A stretch of 10,285 nt of DNA, taken from Gammaproteobacteria bacterium (lineage in GTDB: Bacteria > Pseudomonadota > Gammaproteobacteria > CAJXQU01). Shown one piece after another: positions 1-6,297 of this stretch. Position 1 is the first letter of the stretch, and every line of letters starts with the position of its first letter. Made by a program: the position numbers and the translations under genes. The stretch lies in the NCBI GenBank assembly GCA_026984275.1, contig JALSSM010000301.1, forward strand, positions 1 through 10,285, given 5' to 3'. The notes below the pieces were generated by a model. That model saw only the letters and a program-made list of their open reading frames with translations. It made no database searches and was not told the origin of the DNA.

Positions 1-204
1 TTTGATGCTTTCTATACCACCAGGGGAGTGGATGGTAATGGACTTGGGCTGGCCATTGTTCGGCGTATCGTCGAGGCTCACCAGGGCCAGGTTAATCTGG
101 AGAATCGTAAAGAAGGTGGAGCAAGATTCACTATTACATTACCACTTGTCCCAAAGGAGGTTCCCCATTGGTGGAAAAAACTGAAAAAGACCTCCCCAAC
201 CTGA
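1..204 (+). CDS. sensor histidine kinase, C-terminal fragment
   Basis: This is the last 67 residues of a two-component sensor kinase; the 5' part lies outside the window. The visible part is the end of the HATPase_c ATP-binding domain. It has an F-box-like FDAFYTTRG (residues 1-9 of the fragment), the G2 box GNGLGLAI (12-19), the helix IVRRIVEAHQG, and the final strand ending in ARFTITLPL. The sensor input and the phospho-accepting histidine cannot be seen. The gene runs 37 nt into the next CDS, a response regulator, so the two are almost certainly co-transcribed and cognate (inference from overlap and pairing). The last 15 or so residues (PKEVPHWWKKLKKTSPT) lie beyond the domain and owe their sequence partly to the overlap with the regulator's start. 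Assignment as a histidine kinase is secure; the signal it senses is unknown. Confidence 0.93.
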   Translation, partial: FDAFYTTRGVDGNGLGLAIVRRIVEAHQGQVNLENRKEGGARFTITLPLVPKEVPHWWKKLKKTSPT

Positions 205-1544
205 GTGGACTGTCGCTGTTAATTGTTGATGATGATCCCGCGATAGTACGGAGTCTGAAGCGAGTTCTGACGGGACTGGGTGCCGATGTGACAGGTGTCA
301 GCAGTATCCGCGAAGCACGTTTATCACTTGCCGAATTATTACCTGATGCCGTGTTAGCTGATCTACAGCTCAAAGATGGGACAGGGCTGGATCTGTTGCC
401 TGATTATCTTAGTCAGAATCCTGATGGTGGATTTTATATGATCACCGGGCACGGTAGTGTTGGAAATGCTGTTGAGGCATTGAGGCAAGGTGCCCGTGAT
501 TATTTTGAGAAACCCGTTGATCCACTATTACTTGCAAAACGATTGGTCACTGATTTTACCGGCAAACAGTCGGTACGTAGATCAAGTGATTTACTTTCTC
601 CATATTTAACTTTTTGTGATCCGGTGATGAATGAAGCACTGATGGACGTGGTTCGTTTTGCTTCCAGCCAGGAGCCGGTCTTGATCCAGGGTGAAACAGG
701 TACTGGTAAAGAACTGGTGGCCCGTGCATTACATGGACTAGGACCACGGGCGGAAGCTCCTTTTGTAGCCGTCAATTGTGGAGCGATTCCAGAAACAATG
801 CTGGAGGCAGAATTATTTGGTTATGAAAAAGGCGCATTCACAGGTGCCAGTCGTCAACATAAGGGGCGTTTTGAACAGGCACATGAAGGTACTCTTTTTC
901 TCGATGAAATTGGGGAAATGCCACCTTCCGCACAGGTCAGTCTGTTGCGTGTGCTGGAAGAAGGTATGATTCATCGAATCGGCAGCGAACGGGGTATTCC
1001 TATAGATGTTCGTGTTGTCGCCGCAACTCATAGACCACTGGAAGAGCGTGTAGAAGACGGGCTGTTTCGACAAGATCTGCTCTATCGTCTGAATGTCTTG
1101 TTAGTGCAGCTTCCACCATTACGTGAGCGGCCACGTGATATTGCTCTTCTTGCACAACATTTTCTTGCCAACAGCCTGAGAGATGTAGGGTGGGAAGGAT
1201 CAGCACCGACAATCACGTCAGAGGCACTCACGCTGCTGGAAAATTATTCCTGGCCTGGCAACGTCCGTGAATTAAGAAATATTATGGCTCGACTTGCGGT
1301 ACGATTACCGGAAGGATTACAGGAAATAAAACCCAATTTACTTTCACCTCTGTTAACCACCAAAAATAATAATGTTACCTCATGCAACGGTGGTGTGTTC
1401 ATACCGAAAGATACAACATTGGCTGATGCAGAGTGGTTATTGATCGATAATGCCCTGAAAGAAAGTGGTTATAACCGTAGCAAAGCAGCAAAGCTTCTTG
1501 GTATTGGTGAAAGAACGCTGCGGCGAAAGCTTAATGAGTCTTAG
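168..1544 (+). CDS. NtrC-family sigma-54-dependent response regulator
   Basis: A 458-residue cytoplasmic activator with three domains. The receiver domain (about 15-130) has the acidic cluster VDDDP (20-24), phospho-acceptor D65 in LADLQL, and K115 in FEKP. The AAA+ sigma-54 interaction domain (about 145-380) has Walker A GETGTGKE (175-182), an intact GAFTGA loop that contacts sigma-54 (222-227), Walker B GTLFLDE (241-247) and WPGNVREL near its end. The C-terminal Fis-type helix-turn-helix (about 420-455) includes NRSKAAKLLGIGERTLRRKL. A strong AAAGGAGG at 153-160 lies 7 nt before TTG 168 and 10 nt before GTG 171, so either may be the start. It overlaps the kinase gene upstream. Family knowledge says phosphorylation triggers ATP-driven opening of sigma-54 promoters. 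Two such promoters with paired inverted repeats lie just downstream, and I infer they are its targets. It does not match a named regulator closely enough for a gene symbol. Confidence 0.95.
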   Translation: MVEKTEKDLPNLSGLSLLIVDDDPAIVRSLKRVLTGLGADVTGVSSIREARLSLAELLPDAVLADLQLKDGTGLDLLPDYLSQNPDGGFYMITGHGSVGNAVEALRQGARDYFEKPVDPLLLAKRLVTDFTGKQSVRRSSDLLSPYLTFCDPVMNEALMDVVRFASSQEPVLIQGETGTGKELVARALHGLGPRAEAPFVAVNCGAIPETMLEAELFGYEKGAFTGASRQHKGRFEQAHEGTLFLDEIGEMPPSAQVSLLRVLEEGMIHRIGSERGIPIDVRVVAATHRPLEERVEDGLFRQDLLYRLNVLLVQLPPLRERPRDIALLAQHFLANSLRDVGWEGSAPTITSEALTLLENYSWPGNVRELRNIMARLAVRLPEGLQEIKPNLLSPLLTTKNNNVTSCNGGVFIPKDTTLADAEWLLIDNALKESGYNRSKAAKLLGIGERTLRRKLNES

Positions 1545-1580
1545 ATTGAAACTCGAGTTTGTTCTATCCTGACATTTCAA

Positions 1581-1628
1581 GCGGTCAAAATGGCCGCCTG
1601 ATCAATTCTCATACGGTCATTCTGACCG
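1581..1628 (+). promoter_or_regulatory. paired upstream activator sites, promoter 1
   Basis: Two inverted repeats of the form CGGYCA-N3-TGRCCG. The distal site is CGGTCA-AAA-TGGCCG (1582-1596, centre 1589). The proximal site is a perfect dyad, CGGTCA-TTC-TGACCG (1614-1628, centre 1621). Centres are 32 bp apart, about three helical turns, and fall near -118 and -86 from the predicted transcription start. The same arrangement recurs at 4479-4526. I infer binding by the adjacent NtrC-type regulator as a pair of dimers. Confidence 0.75.
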
Positions 1629-1662
1629 GTTCCAGTGTTTGAAAACTACACAATCTTAATAA

Positions 1663-1675
1663 AATCAATCCCTTG
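1663..1675 (+). promoter_or_regulatory. candidate IHF site, promoter 1
   Basis: AATCAATCCCTTG matches the IHF consensus WATCAANNNNTTR at every defined position. It lies between the activator sites and the -24 element, where IHF commonly bends DNA to bring a sigma-54 activator to the polymerase. The consensus is loose, so position is the main support. Confidence 0.5.
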
Positions 1676-1680
1676 AGATT

Positions 1681-1696
1681 TGGCATAGTGGTTGCT
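1681..1696 (+). promoter_or_regulatory. sigma-54 (-24/-12) promoter 1, for kefB-marC
   Basis: TGGCATAGTGGTTGCT fits the sigma-54 consensus TGGCAC-N5-TTGCW closely. The invariant GG (1682-1683) and GC (1694-1695) are separated by exactly 10 nt. The predicted start of transcription is about 1707, leaving a leader of roughly 118 nt before the antiporter gene. Paired activator sites and an IHF-like site lie upstream. Confidence 0.85.
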
Positions 1697-1706
1697 ATTT
1701 TAGGTA

Positions 1707-1824
1707 AGGGTAAGTATGGAGGAGTCATGACTTAAATAAGGGGATGAGCCATTAGTTTTCTCATCCGATATACAAAGAAGGTCGATGCCTCCCAAAGAAT
1801 TCTGAGAGTTTACTACACAGCGGT
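1707..1824 (+). promoter_or_regulatory. kefB mRNA leader with hairpin and two tiny ORFs
   Basis: The predicted leader of the kefB-marC transcript. It contains a good Shine-Dalgarno-like GGAGGAG (1718-1724) followed by ATG-ACT-TAA (1727-1735). An overlapping ATG-GAG-GAG-TCA-TGA lies at 1716-1730. A perfect 7-bp stem GGATGAG/CTCATCC (1742-1748 and 1760-1766) has an 11-nt loop. No T-run follows the stem, so it is not an intrinsic terminator. The antiporter start itself has only a weak ribosome site. A regulatory role is possible but unproven. Confidence 0.35.
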
Positions 1825-3807
1825 TTGATCATCGTGGAGCATTCAATTGCAATTCAAATCATCGTAGTCCTGGCACTGGCAACACTCCTTGTTGCGGTAT
1901 TTCAACGAACAGGCCTGTCACCTATTCTTGGCTATATTGTCACAGGTGTCGTGGTGGGTCCGTATGCCCTTGCATGGCTGCCAGATGATACAACGACTCA
2001 TACACTGGCCGAGGTAGGAATCGTTTTGTTGATGTTTACCATCGGTCTTGAATTTTCATTACCCCGATTATTCGCCTCCAAACGCTTGGTGCTTGGCCTT
2101 GGTGGTTCTCAGGTTTTAGTGACGACTTTGATTTTTGCTCTGATAAGCTGGTGGATTTTTAGCCTTCTTCCAGCAGAAGCCTTCATCTTTGGGTGCGCCC
2201 TGGCGATGTCATCAACCGCTATCGTACTGAAGCAGCTGGGTGAGCAGATGGAATTGCTGACTCAACATGGTCGTATTGCCACTGGCGTGCTTTTATTTCA
2301 GGATTTAATCTCTGTACCAATACTGGTCATTCTGTCTGTACTGGTGACTGATCCGGTACAAATGGGGAGTGCTCTGGCGTTATCAATGGGAAAAGCGACG
2401 CTGGTTTTTGTTGGTCTGGTATTTATAGGCAGGCACATACTGCCACCACTTTTGCACTGGATAGCAGCAAGCCGATCATTGGAACTTTTTATGCTGACGG
2501 CACTGGTACTTGCTTTAACGGCCGCCGCTATTTCCGCTGCCGCCGATCTGCCTCCTACGCTCGGTGCTTTTATGGCAGGAATGTTGTTGGGGGATTCTGA
2601 GTTCAGACATCAAATAGAAGCAGACATCAGGCCCTTTCGAGATCTTATGTTGGGACTATTTTTTGCTACGATAGGCATGCAGCTTAACCCGGCAACATTT
2701 ATTGAAGAACCCGTGCTTGTCATTTTCATACTGCTTGTCCTGGTGCTTGGGAAAACCATCATTTTTATTCCGATTGTGAAATTATCTGGACAAACGATAT
2801 CTGATGCCTTACGTGCGGCTATAAGTCTGGCCCAAGGAGGAGAGTTTGGTCTTTTAATCATTTCAACGGCACTTACTCTGGGTTTGATGGATCATCAGAT
2901 TGCACAACCTCTGTTTGCTGGATTGATCCTGAGTATGGTTCTGGCTCCCTTCTTATTACGTTTTAATCACCAATTTATGGTTTGGCTCACACATCATTCC
3001 TGCATGTCAAATGTGGATGACACTGAGACCAGGATCGCGGAAACCAGTAGTGATTATAATCAGCATGTGATTGTTTGTGGTTATGGTCGTCTGGGCCAGA
3101 ATCTTGTACAAATTTTGTCATCGGAAGGTATCTCTGTTCTTGCACTGGATCTTGATCCAGAGAAAATCAAACAGGCCGCTTCTGCAGGAGAACCTGTCTT
3201 ATACGGAAATATTACTCAACCCGGTGTCTTGCGTGCTGCTGGCCTGGAAAGGGCTGCAGCCCTTGCAATCACGATAGATGATGTTGATCTGGCAGAACAT
3301 GTCATCAGACATGTTCGTAGTTCAGGTATAGAAGTACCTATCCTGGTACGTAGCGCCAGAGGGCGGGATGATGAGATCCTGGCAAATGCAGGTGCGACCG
3401 TTTTCCCTGAAGGACTGGAAACCAGTCTGGCTTTTGCAGGCCAGTTGTTGATTATGCTTAACATCCCGCCATCACAGGTAGAAATGAGTTTGAATGTGAT
3501 TCGTGCAAATGATTACGCACCATTGCGGTATTTCTTTCATAATACGAATGAATCTGAGTCAGATGAACAGGATTACCCTGATCAGATCCGTGCTGTTATT
3601 GTGACTGAAGGACATTATGCCGTTGGGCGAACACCAGAAGAATTATTTTCAGGAACGGAAATTGAATTGATCGATGTACGTCGAGGAGCCATTCGAGTTC
3701 CCGGCGAACTTCTCGATACCCGTCTCAGAGTTGGTGATGTATTATTGATCAAGGGGAATCATAAAATACTGGCTGAGAAATTGGGTTATCTTGAAAAAGG
3801 GTTTTGA
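1825..3807 (+). CDS. kefB: KefB/KefC-like monovalent cation:proton antiporter (CPA2)
   Basis: A 660-residue inner-membrane antiporter with the layout of the Kef group. A Na+/H+ exchanger-type membrane domain of many hydrophobic helices (about 8-390) includes LLFQDL with D160 and LGAFMAGMLLG from residue 246. A cytoplasmic TrkA-N/RCK nucleotide-binding domain (about 413-530) has GYGRLG (419-424) and D442 ending the second strand. A TrkA-C domain (about 575-657) follows. Family members exchange K+ for H+ and acidify the cytoplasm to protect against electrophiles and other stress. The start is TTG 1825, or GTG 1834 (giving MEHSI), which better matches the usual beginning of such proteins and has a weak AGCGG at 1819-1823. 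It is preceded by a sigma-54 promoter and followed after 47 nt by a MarC-family gene. kefB is a usual cargo gene of the locus of heat resistance. The ion specificity is not shown by the sequence. Confidence 0.9.
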   Translation: MIIVEHSIAIQIIVVLALATLLVAVFQRTGLSPILGYIVTGVVVGPYALAWLPDDTTTHTLAEVGIVLLMFTIGLEFSLPRLFASKRLVLGLGGSQVLVTTLIFALISWWIFSLLPAEAFIFGCALAMSSTAIVLKQLGEQMELLTQHGRIATGVLLFQDLISVPILVILSVLVTDPVQMGSALALSMGKATLVFVGLVFIGRHILPPLLHWIAASRSLELFMLTALVLALTAAAISAAADLPPTLGAFMAGMLLGDSEFRHQIEADIRPFRDLMLGLFFATIGMQLNPATFIEEPVLVIFILLVLVLGKTIIFIPIVKLSGQTISDALRAAISLAQGGEFGLLIISTALTLGLMDHQIAQPLFAGLILSMVLAPFLLRFNHQFMVWLTHHSCMSNVDDTETRIAETSSDYNQHVIVCGYGRLGQNLVQILSSEGISVLALDLDPEKIKQAASAGEPVLYGNITQPGVLRAAGLERAAALAITIDDVDLAEHVIRHVRSSGIEVPILVRSARGRDDEILANAGATVFPEGLETSLAFAGQLLIMLNIPPSQVEMSLNVIRANDYAPLRYFFHNTNESESDEQDYPDQIRAVIVTEGHYAVGRTPEELFSGTEIELIDVRRGAIRVPGELLDTRLRVGDVLLIKGNHKILAEKLGYLEKGF

Positions 3808-3854
3808 TCATACAATTAGAATGATCAGCTGCAAGCTATGCAAGGGGTTCTAAA

Positions 3855-4436
3855 TTGATTGAAAGTGCTTTTCTACTTTTTCTGGTTATTGATCCTTTTG
3901 GTAATTTGCCTTTTGTGCTTGCCGTCACCTCTGAAACGCCATGGAGAAAGTATTCGCAGATCATCGTACGCGAAACAATTCTTGCTTTTTTTGTGTTGGC
4001 TCTATTTGCGATCACAGGTGATCAGATACTCAGTTATCTGAATGTAGAAAAGGCATCATTAACCGTTTCTGGCGGTGTTATTCTTTTCCTTATTTCCCTG
4101 AAAATGATCTTTCGATCAGCTCGAGAAATTTTTGATGATCAGTATGATAACGATCCTTTCCTTGTACCACTTGCCGTTCCTTCTCTGGCTGGACCATCTG
4201 CGATCACAACGGTGATGATTCTTCGTTCTCAACAGCATATCGGTCTGACAAATCTTATCGTTTCTTTGTTCATCGTATTTTCAATTGCCTGCATCATTTT
4301 TTTACTGGGTCGCCGTCTAAGTGTTTATCTTGGAAATAAAGGCATCTATGCCATGGAGAAATTGATGGGATTATTGCTGAATTTAATTGCCATCAATATG
4401 ATTCTTGCAGGTACCAAAGACTTTCTTTCTGTCTAA
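3855..4436 (+). CDS. MarC-family integral membrane protein
   Basis: A 193-residue inner-membrane protein with about six hydrophobic segments. It shows the two hallmark motifs of the MarC (UPF0056) family: DPFGNLP at residues 13-19, inside the first segment, and a related PLAVPSLAGPSAITT at about 105-119, the mark of an internal duplication. Length is slightly below the usual 195-220, and the protein starts right at the first motif, so nothing essential is missing. The start is TTG 3855, with AAGGGG at 3842-3847 placed 7 nt upstream. It follows kefB by 47 nt with no terminator between, so it should share the sigma-54 promoter. The family's biochemical role is unknown; the old link to multiple antibiotic resistance was withdrawn for E. 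coli MarC. I infer a membrane stress role only from context. Confidence 0.9.
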   Translation: MIESAFLLFLVIDPFGNLPFVLAVTSETPWRKYSQIIVRETILAFFVLALFAITGDQILSYLNVEKASLTVSGGVILFLISLKMIFRSAREIFDDQYDNDPFLVPLAVPSLAGPSAITTVMILRSQQHIGLTNLIVSLFIVFSIACIIFLLGRRLSVYLGNKGIYAMEKLMGLLLNLIAINMILAGTKDFLSV

Positions 4437-4478
4437 TCATTTCAATTCACAACCCACTTCAATAAATCTCTATTTGTC

Positions 4479-4526
4479 CGGCCAACCTGGCCGCTGTGTT
4501 TTTCATGATAGCGGCCAGACTGACCG
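4479..4526 (+). promoter_or_regulatory. paired upstream activator sites, promoter 2
   Basis: Two CGGYCA-N3-TGRCCG inverted repeats. The distal site is a perfect dyad, CGGCCA-ACC-TGGCCG (4479-4493, centre 4486). The proximal site is CGGCCA-GAC-TGACCG (4512-4526, centre 4519). Centres are 33 bp apart, and the proximal site sits 61 bp before the -24 GG, the same distance as at promoter 1. I infer that the same regulator binds here. Confidence 0.75.
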
Positions 4527-4548
4527 ACCACTCATTCGACTATACATG

Positions 4549-4561
4549 TAACTAGTTGTTT
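4549..4561 (-). promoter_or_regulatory. candidate IHF site, promoter 2
   Basis: On the minus strand this segment matches WATCAANNNNTTR with a single mismatch (plus-strand TAACTAGTTGTTT against YAANNNNTTGATW). It lies between the activator pair and the -24 element, beside an A/T-rich stretch at 4559-4577, as expected for an IHF bend site. Confidence 0.35.
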
Positions 4562-4578
4562 TATATAGAAATAAAAGC

Positions 4579-4594
4579 TGGCACAGTAATCGCT
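4579..4594 (+). promoter_or_regulatory. sigma-54 (-24/-12) promoter 2, for yfdX-hdeD-hsp20-degP run
   Basis: TGGCACAGTAATCGCT has a perfect -24 element (TGGCAC), with GG (4580-4581) and GC (4592-4593) separated by exactly 10 nt. The -12 element is TCGC instead of TTGC, one deviation. The predicted transcription start is about 4605, giving a 31-nt leader that carries the strong yfdX ribosome site. Confidence 0.82.
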
Positions 4595-4635
4595 ATAAGT
4601 GAAGTGTTTAAACCACTAACTGGAGGAAATAATCA

Positions 4636-5544
4636 ATGAGAAAAAATATTTACAAACCATTATCTATTGCACTTTTAAGCCTGGGACTGGCGACCTCGCC
4701 GTTGGTTATGGCAAAGGACTCTGCGCTACCATCGTTACAGCAGTTAAAGTCATCTGTGGTCGAAGCTATAAAACCGAAAGTTGATCAATCGTCAGCCAAG
4801 AAGGCAAGAGAAAAGCGAAAAGAGGTTATTTCAGAAGCTGTGACAGCGATTGATCAGACTTTTAATGCGTTACAGGCACTGGAAGAAAACAAATCCAAAG
4901 AAGCCCTGGCTGATCTGGAAGATGTAACCGGAAAATTGGAATTGATTCTGGCCCGTGATCCAGAATTGGCATTGGCTCCAATGGATGTAGAAGTTGTTAC
5001 TTATGATCTGTTTGCTGATCTTGACACGATAAAAGATGTTATCGAAGAAGCCAAAGATTATATGGAAGATGGCGAGATTCAGAAGGCCCGTCCACTGGTT
5101 GAAAATCTTGCCAGTGAAATGGTTTTTCGTACGACCAGCATTCCATTGGCAACATATCCTGATGCGATTAAAGAAGTTGTTCCTTTGATCGATGAGGGAA
5201 AAATCGAAGAAGCAAAAACAGCATTACAGGCCGCTCTGAATACTCTGGTTATCACAACAGAAATAGTTCCTCTACCAAGTCTTCGTGCAAAGTACCTGAT
5301 CCACTCTGCTGAAAAACTGGCAGAAACCAGTGATAGAACCAGTAAAGATAACGAAACACTTGATGAGTTGCTCAAAAATGCACGTGAGCAATTAAAAATG
5401 GGTGAATTACTGGGGTACGGTTCTAAGAAATCATATAAGCCAATGTATAAACAGCTGGATGAAATTGAGAAGAAAGTTGCCGGCGGTAAAAGTGGAAAAG
5501 GCTGGTTTGACAAGATCAAACAACAAATTTCAGAGGCCTTTTAA
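4636..5544 (+). CDS. yfdX: YfdX-family periplasmic stress protein
   Basis: A 302-residue exported protein of the YfdX family. A signal peptide is plain: basic start MRKNIYK, hydrophobic core, and likely cleavage after A26 in LVMA-KD. The mature part is largely helical and highly charged. The YfdX domain (about 55-265) contains the conserved-looking stretches ALADLEDVTGKLELILARDP, DVEVVTYDLFADLDTI and TEIVPLPSLRAKYLIHSAE. The ATG at 4636 has GGAGGA (4622-4627) 8 nt upstream, the best ribosome site in the window, suggesting high expression. It is the first gene after sigma-54 promoter 2. In E. coli yfdX is controlled by EvgA, and YfdX copies are cargo of the locus of heat resistance; a chaperone-like periplasmic role has been proposed for the family, but the mechanism is not settled. 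The C-terminal lysine-rich tail (KKVAGGKSGKGWFDKIK) may bind membranes or nucleic acid; this is inference. Confidence 0.85.
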   Translation: MRKNIYKPLSIALLSLGLATSPLVMAKDSALPSLQQLKSSVVEAIKPKVDQSSAKKAREKRKEVISEAVTAIDQTFNALQALEENKSKEALADLEDVTGKLELILARDPELALAPMDVEVVTYDLFADLDTIKDVIEEAKDYMEDGEIQKARPLVENLASEMVFRTTSIPLATYPDAIKEVVPLIDEGKIEEAKTALQAALNTLVITTEIVPLPSLRAKYLIHSAEKLAETSDRTSKDNETLDELLKNAREQLKMGELLGYGSKKSYKPMYKQLDEIEKKVAGGKSGKGWFDKIKQQISEAF

Positions 5545-5554
5545 CCTTCACTTT

Positions 5555-5584
5555 CAACCCGTGGGTATTCATACCCACGGGTTG
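5555..5584 (+). other. intercistronic hairpin between yfdX and hdeD
   Basis: A perfect 13-bp inverted repeat, CAACCCGTGGGTA / TACCCACGGGTTG, with a 4-nt loop TTCA, begins 10 nt after the yfdX stop codon. It is followed by AGTTTCTGAAAAAAAA and has no T-run on either strand, so it is not a standard terminator. It may protect the 3' end of a yfdX mRNA or cause partial termination, making yfdX more abundant than the genes after it. Confidence 0.6.
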
Positions 5585-5641
5585 AGTTTCTGAAAAAAAA
5601 CTAAATATTATTTTTATATCGAAATCAAAAGAGAGGGGAAG

Positions 5642-6250
5642 ATGACAACAATAGAAACAGAAAAATTTGAACTCCCTGTTAAGTGGGGTTGGTTATTCGT
5701 GTTGGGCATTAGCATGATCATTCTGGGCACTATCGGAATGGCATCTGCTTTTTATCTGACAGTAGCGAGCGTTATCTTGTTTGGTTCTTTTATGTTTGCA
5801 GGTGGAGTCTTGCAGCTTTGGCATGGGATCGTAACAAAAGAGATTAAATGGTCTGGAAGACTGCTGCATATTTTTGTTGCTTTATGCTATCTCGTACTTG
5901 GTGGCTTGTTACTGTGGGATCCGATCAGTGGGTCACTGAGTTTAACGTTGCTTCTTGCCGGTATCCTGATAGCGATTGGTGTCGCCCGGCTGGTCTATTC
6001 ATGGCAGTGCAGGAAACGGGGCTGGCAATGGGCATTGCCTTTCTTCGGTGGTCTGATTGATTTATTGCTTGCTGGTCTGATCTTTTATGGCTGGCCAGGA
6101 ACAGCATTTTGGGTGATTGGCCTGTTTGTAGCGATTGAGATGATTATTAATGGTTGGTTATTGACAGGAATTGCTCTAGCCGTACGCCGCCTCAATAACG
6201 AATCAAAAAATTTAACTTCGCATGATTCAGATCAACTGCATGCCAGTTAA
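5642..6250 (+). CDS. hdeD: HdeD-family inner-membrane protein
   Basis: A 202-residue protein with about six closely spaced hydrophobic segments and short loops, matching the HdeD/DUF308 family in size and pattern. Segments run from WLFVLGISMIILGTIGM near residue 17 to FWVIGLFVAIEMIINGWLL near 157-175. The LGGLLLWDP-type turn around residues 90-98 and the later RLVYSWQCRKRGWQW stretch fit the family's repeated units. E. coli HdeD supports acid resistance at high cell density, and an HdeD copy is standard cargo of the locus of heat resistance; its molecular activity is unknown. The ATG at 5642 follows GAGAGGGGA (5631-5639). It lies 97 nt after yfdX, with the hairpin at 5555-5584 between them and no separate promoter that I can see. 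The last 25 residues are polar and cytoplasmic-looking. Confidence 0.85.
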   Translation: MTTIETEKFELPVKWGWLFVLGISMIILGTIGMASAFYLTVASVILFGSFMFAGGVLQLWHGIVTKEIKWSGRLLHIFVALCYLVLGGLLLWDPISGSLSLTLLLAGILIAIGVARLVYSWQCRKRGWQWALPFFGGLIDLLLAGLIFYGWPGTAFWVIGLFVAIEMIINGWLLTGIALAVRRLNNESKNLTSHDSDQLHAS

Positions 6251-6297
6251 ATTGTAATAAATATTAAGCGTAGAGATTTTAGAAAGAGGTGATTCAT

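Noticed and set aside
1549..1560. Palindrome AAACTCGAGTTT after the response regulator stop, as a terminator.
   Set aside because: With a loop only about 4 bp of A/T-rich stem remain and no T-run follows. Readthrough into kefB from upstream therefore cannot be excluded.
3805..3827. Inverted repeat TGATCA-N11-TGATCA between kefB and marC.
   Set aside because: Only 6 bp, includes the kefB stop codon, and TGATCA is itself a palindrome, so this is likely chance. No T-run and no promoter pattern.
4487..4518. A 9-bp stem CTGGCCGCT/AGCGGCCAG that could be a terminator for marC.
   Set aside because: There is no T-run after it, and the stem arises because half-sites of the two neighbouring activator dyads are mutually complementary. 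The repeated geometry at promoter 1 explains it better as DNA operators.
5079..5519. A 146-residue open frame on the minus strand inside yfdX.
   Set aside because: It is antisense to a well-supported gene, is serine-rich low-information sequence as expected of a shadow frame, and has no ribosome site or family resemblance.
6289..6297. Upstream GTG start for Hsp20 that would add MIH.
   Set aside because: It overlaps the AGAGGT ribosome site that serves ATG 6298 at ideal spacing and has no good site of its own.
6251..6297. A separate heat-shock (sigma-32) promoter for hsp20.
   Set aside because: No CTTGAA-like -35 or CCCCAT-like -10 could be found in this short A/T-rich gap.
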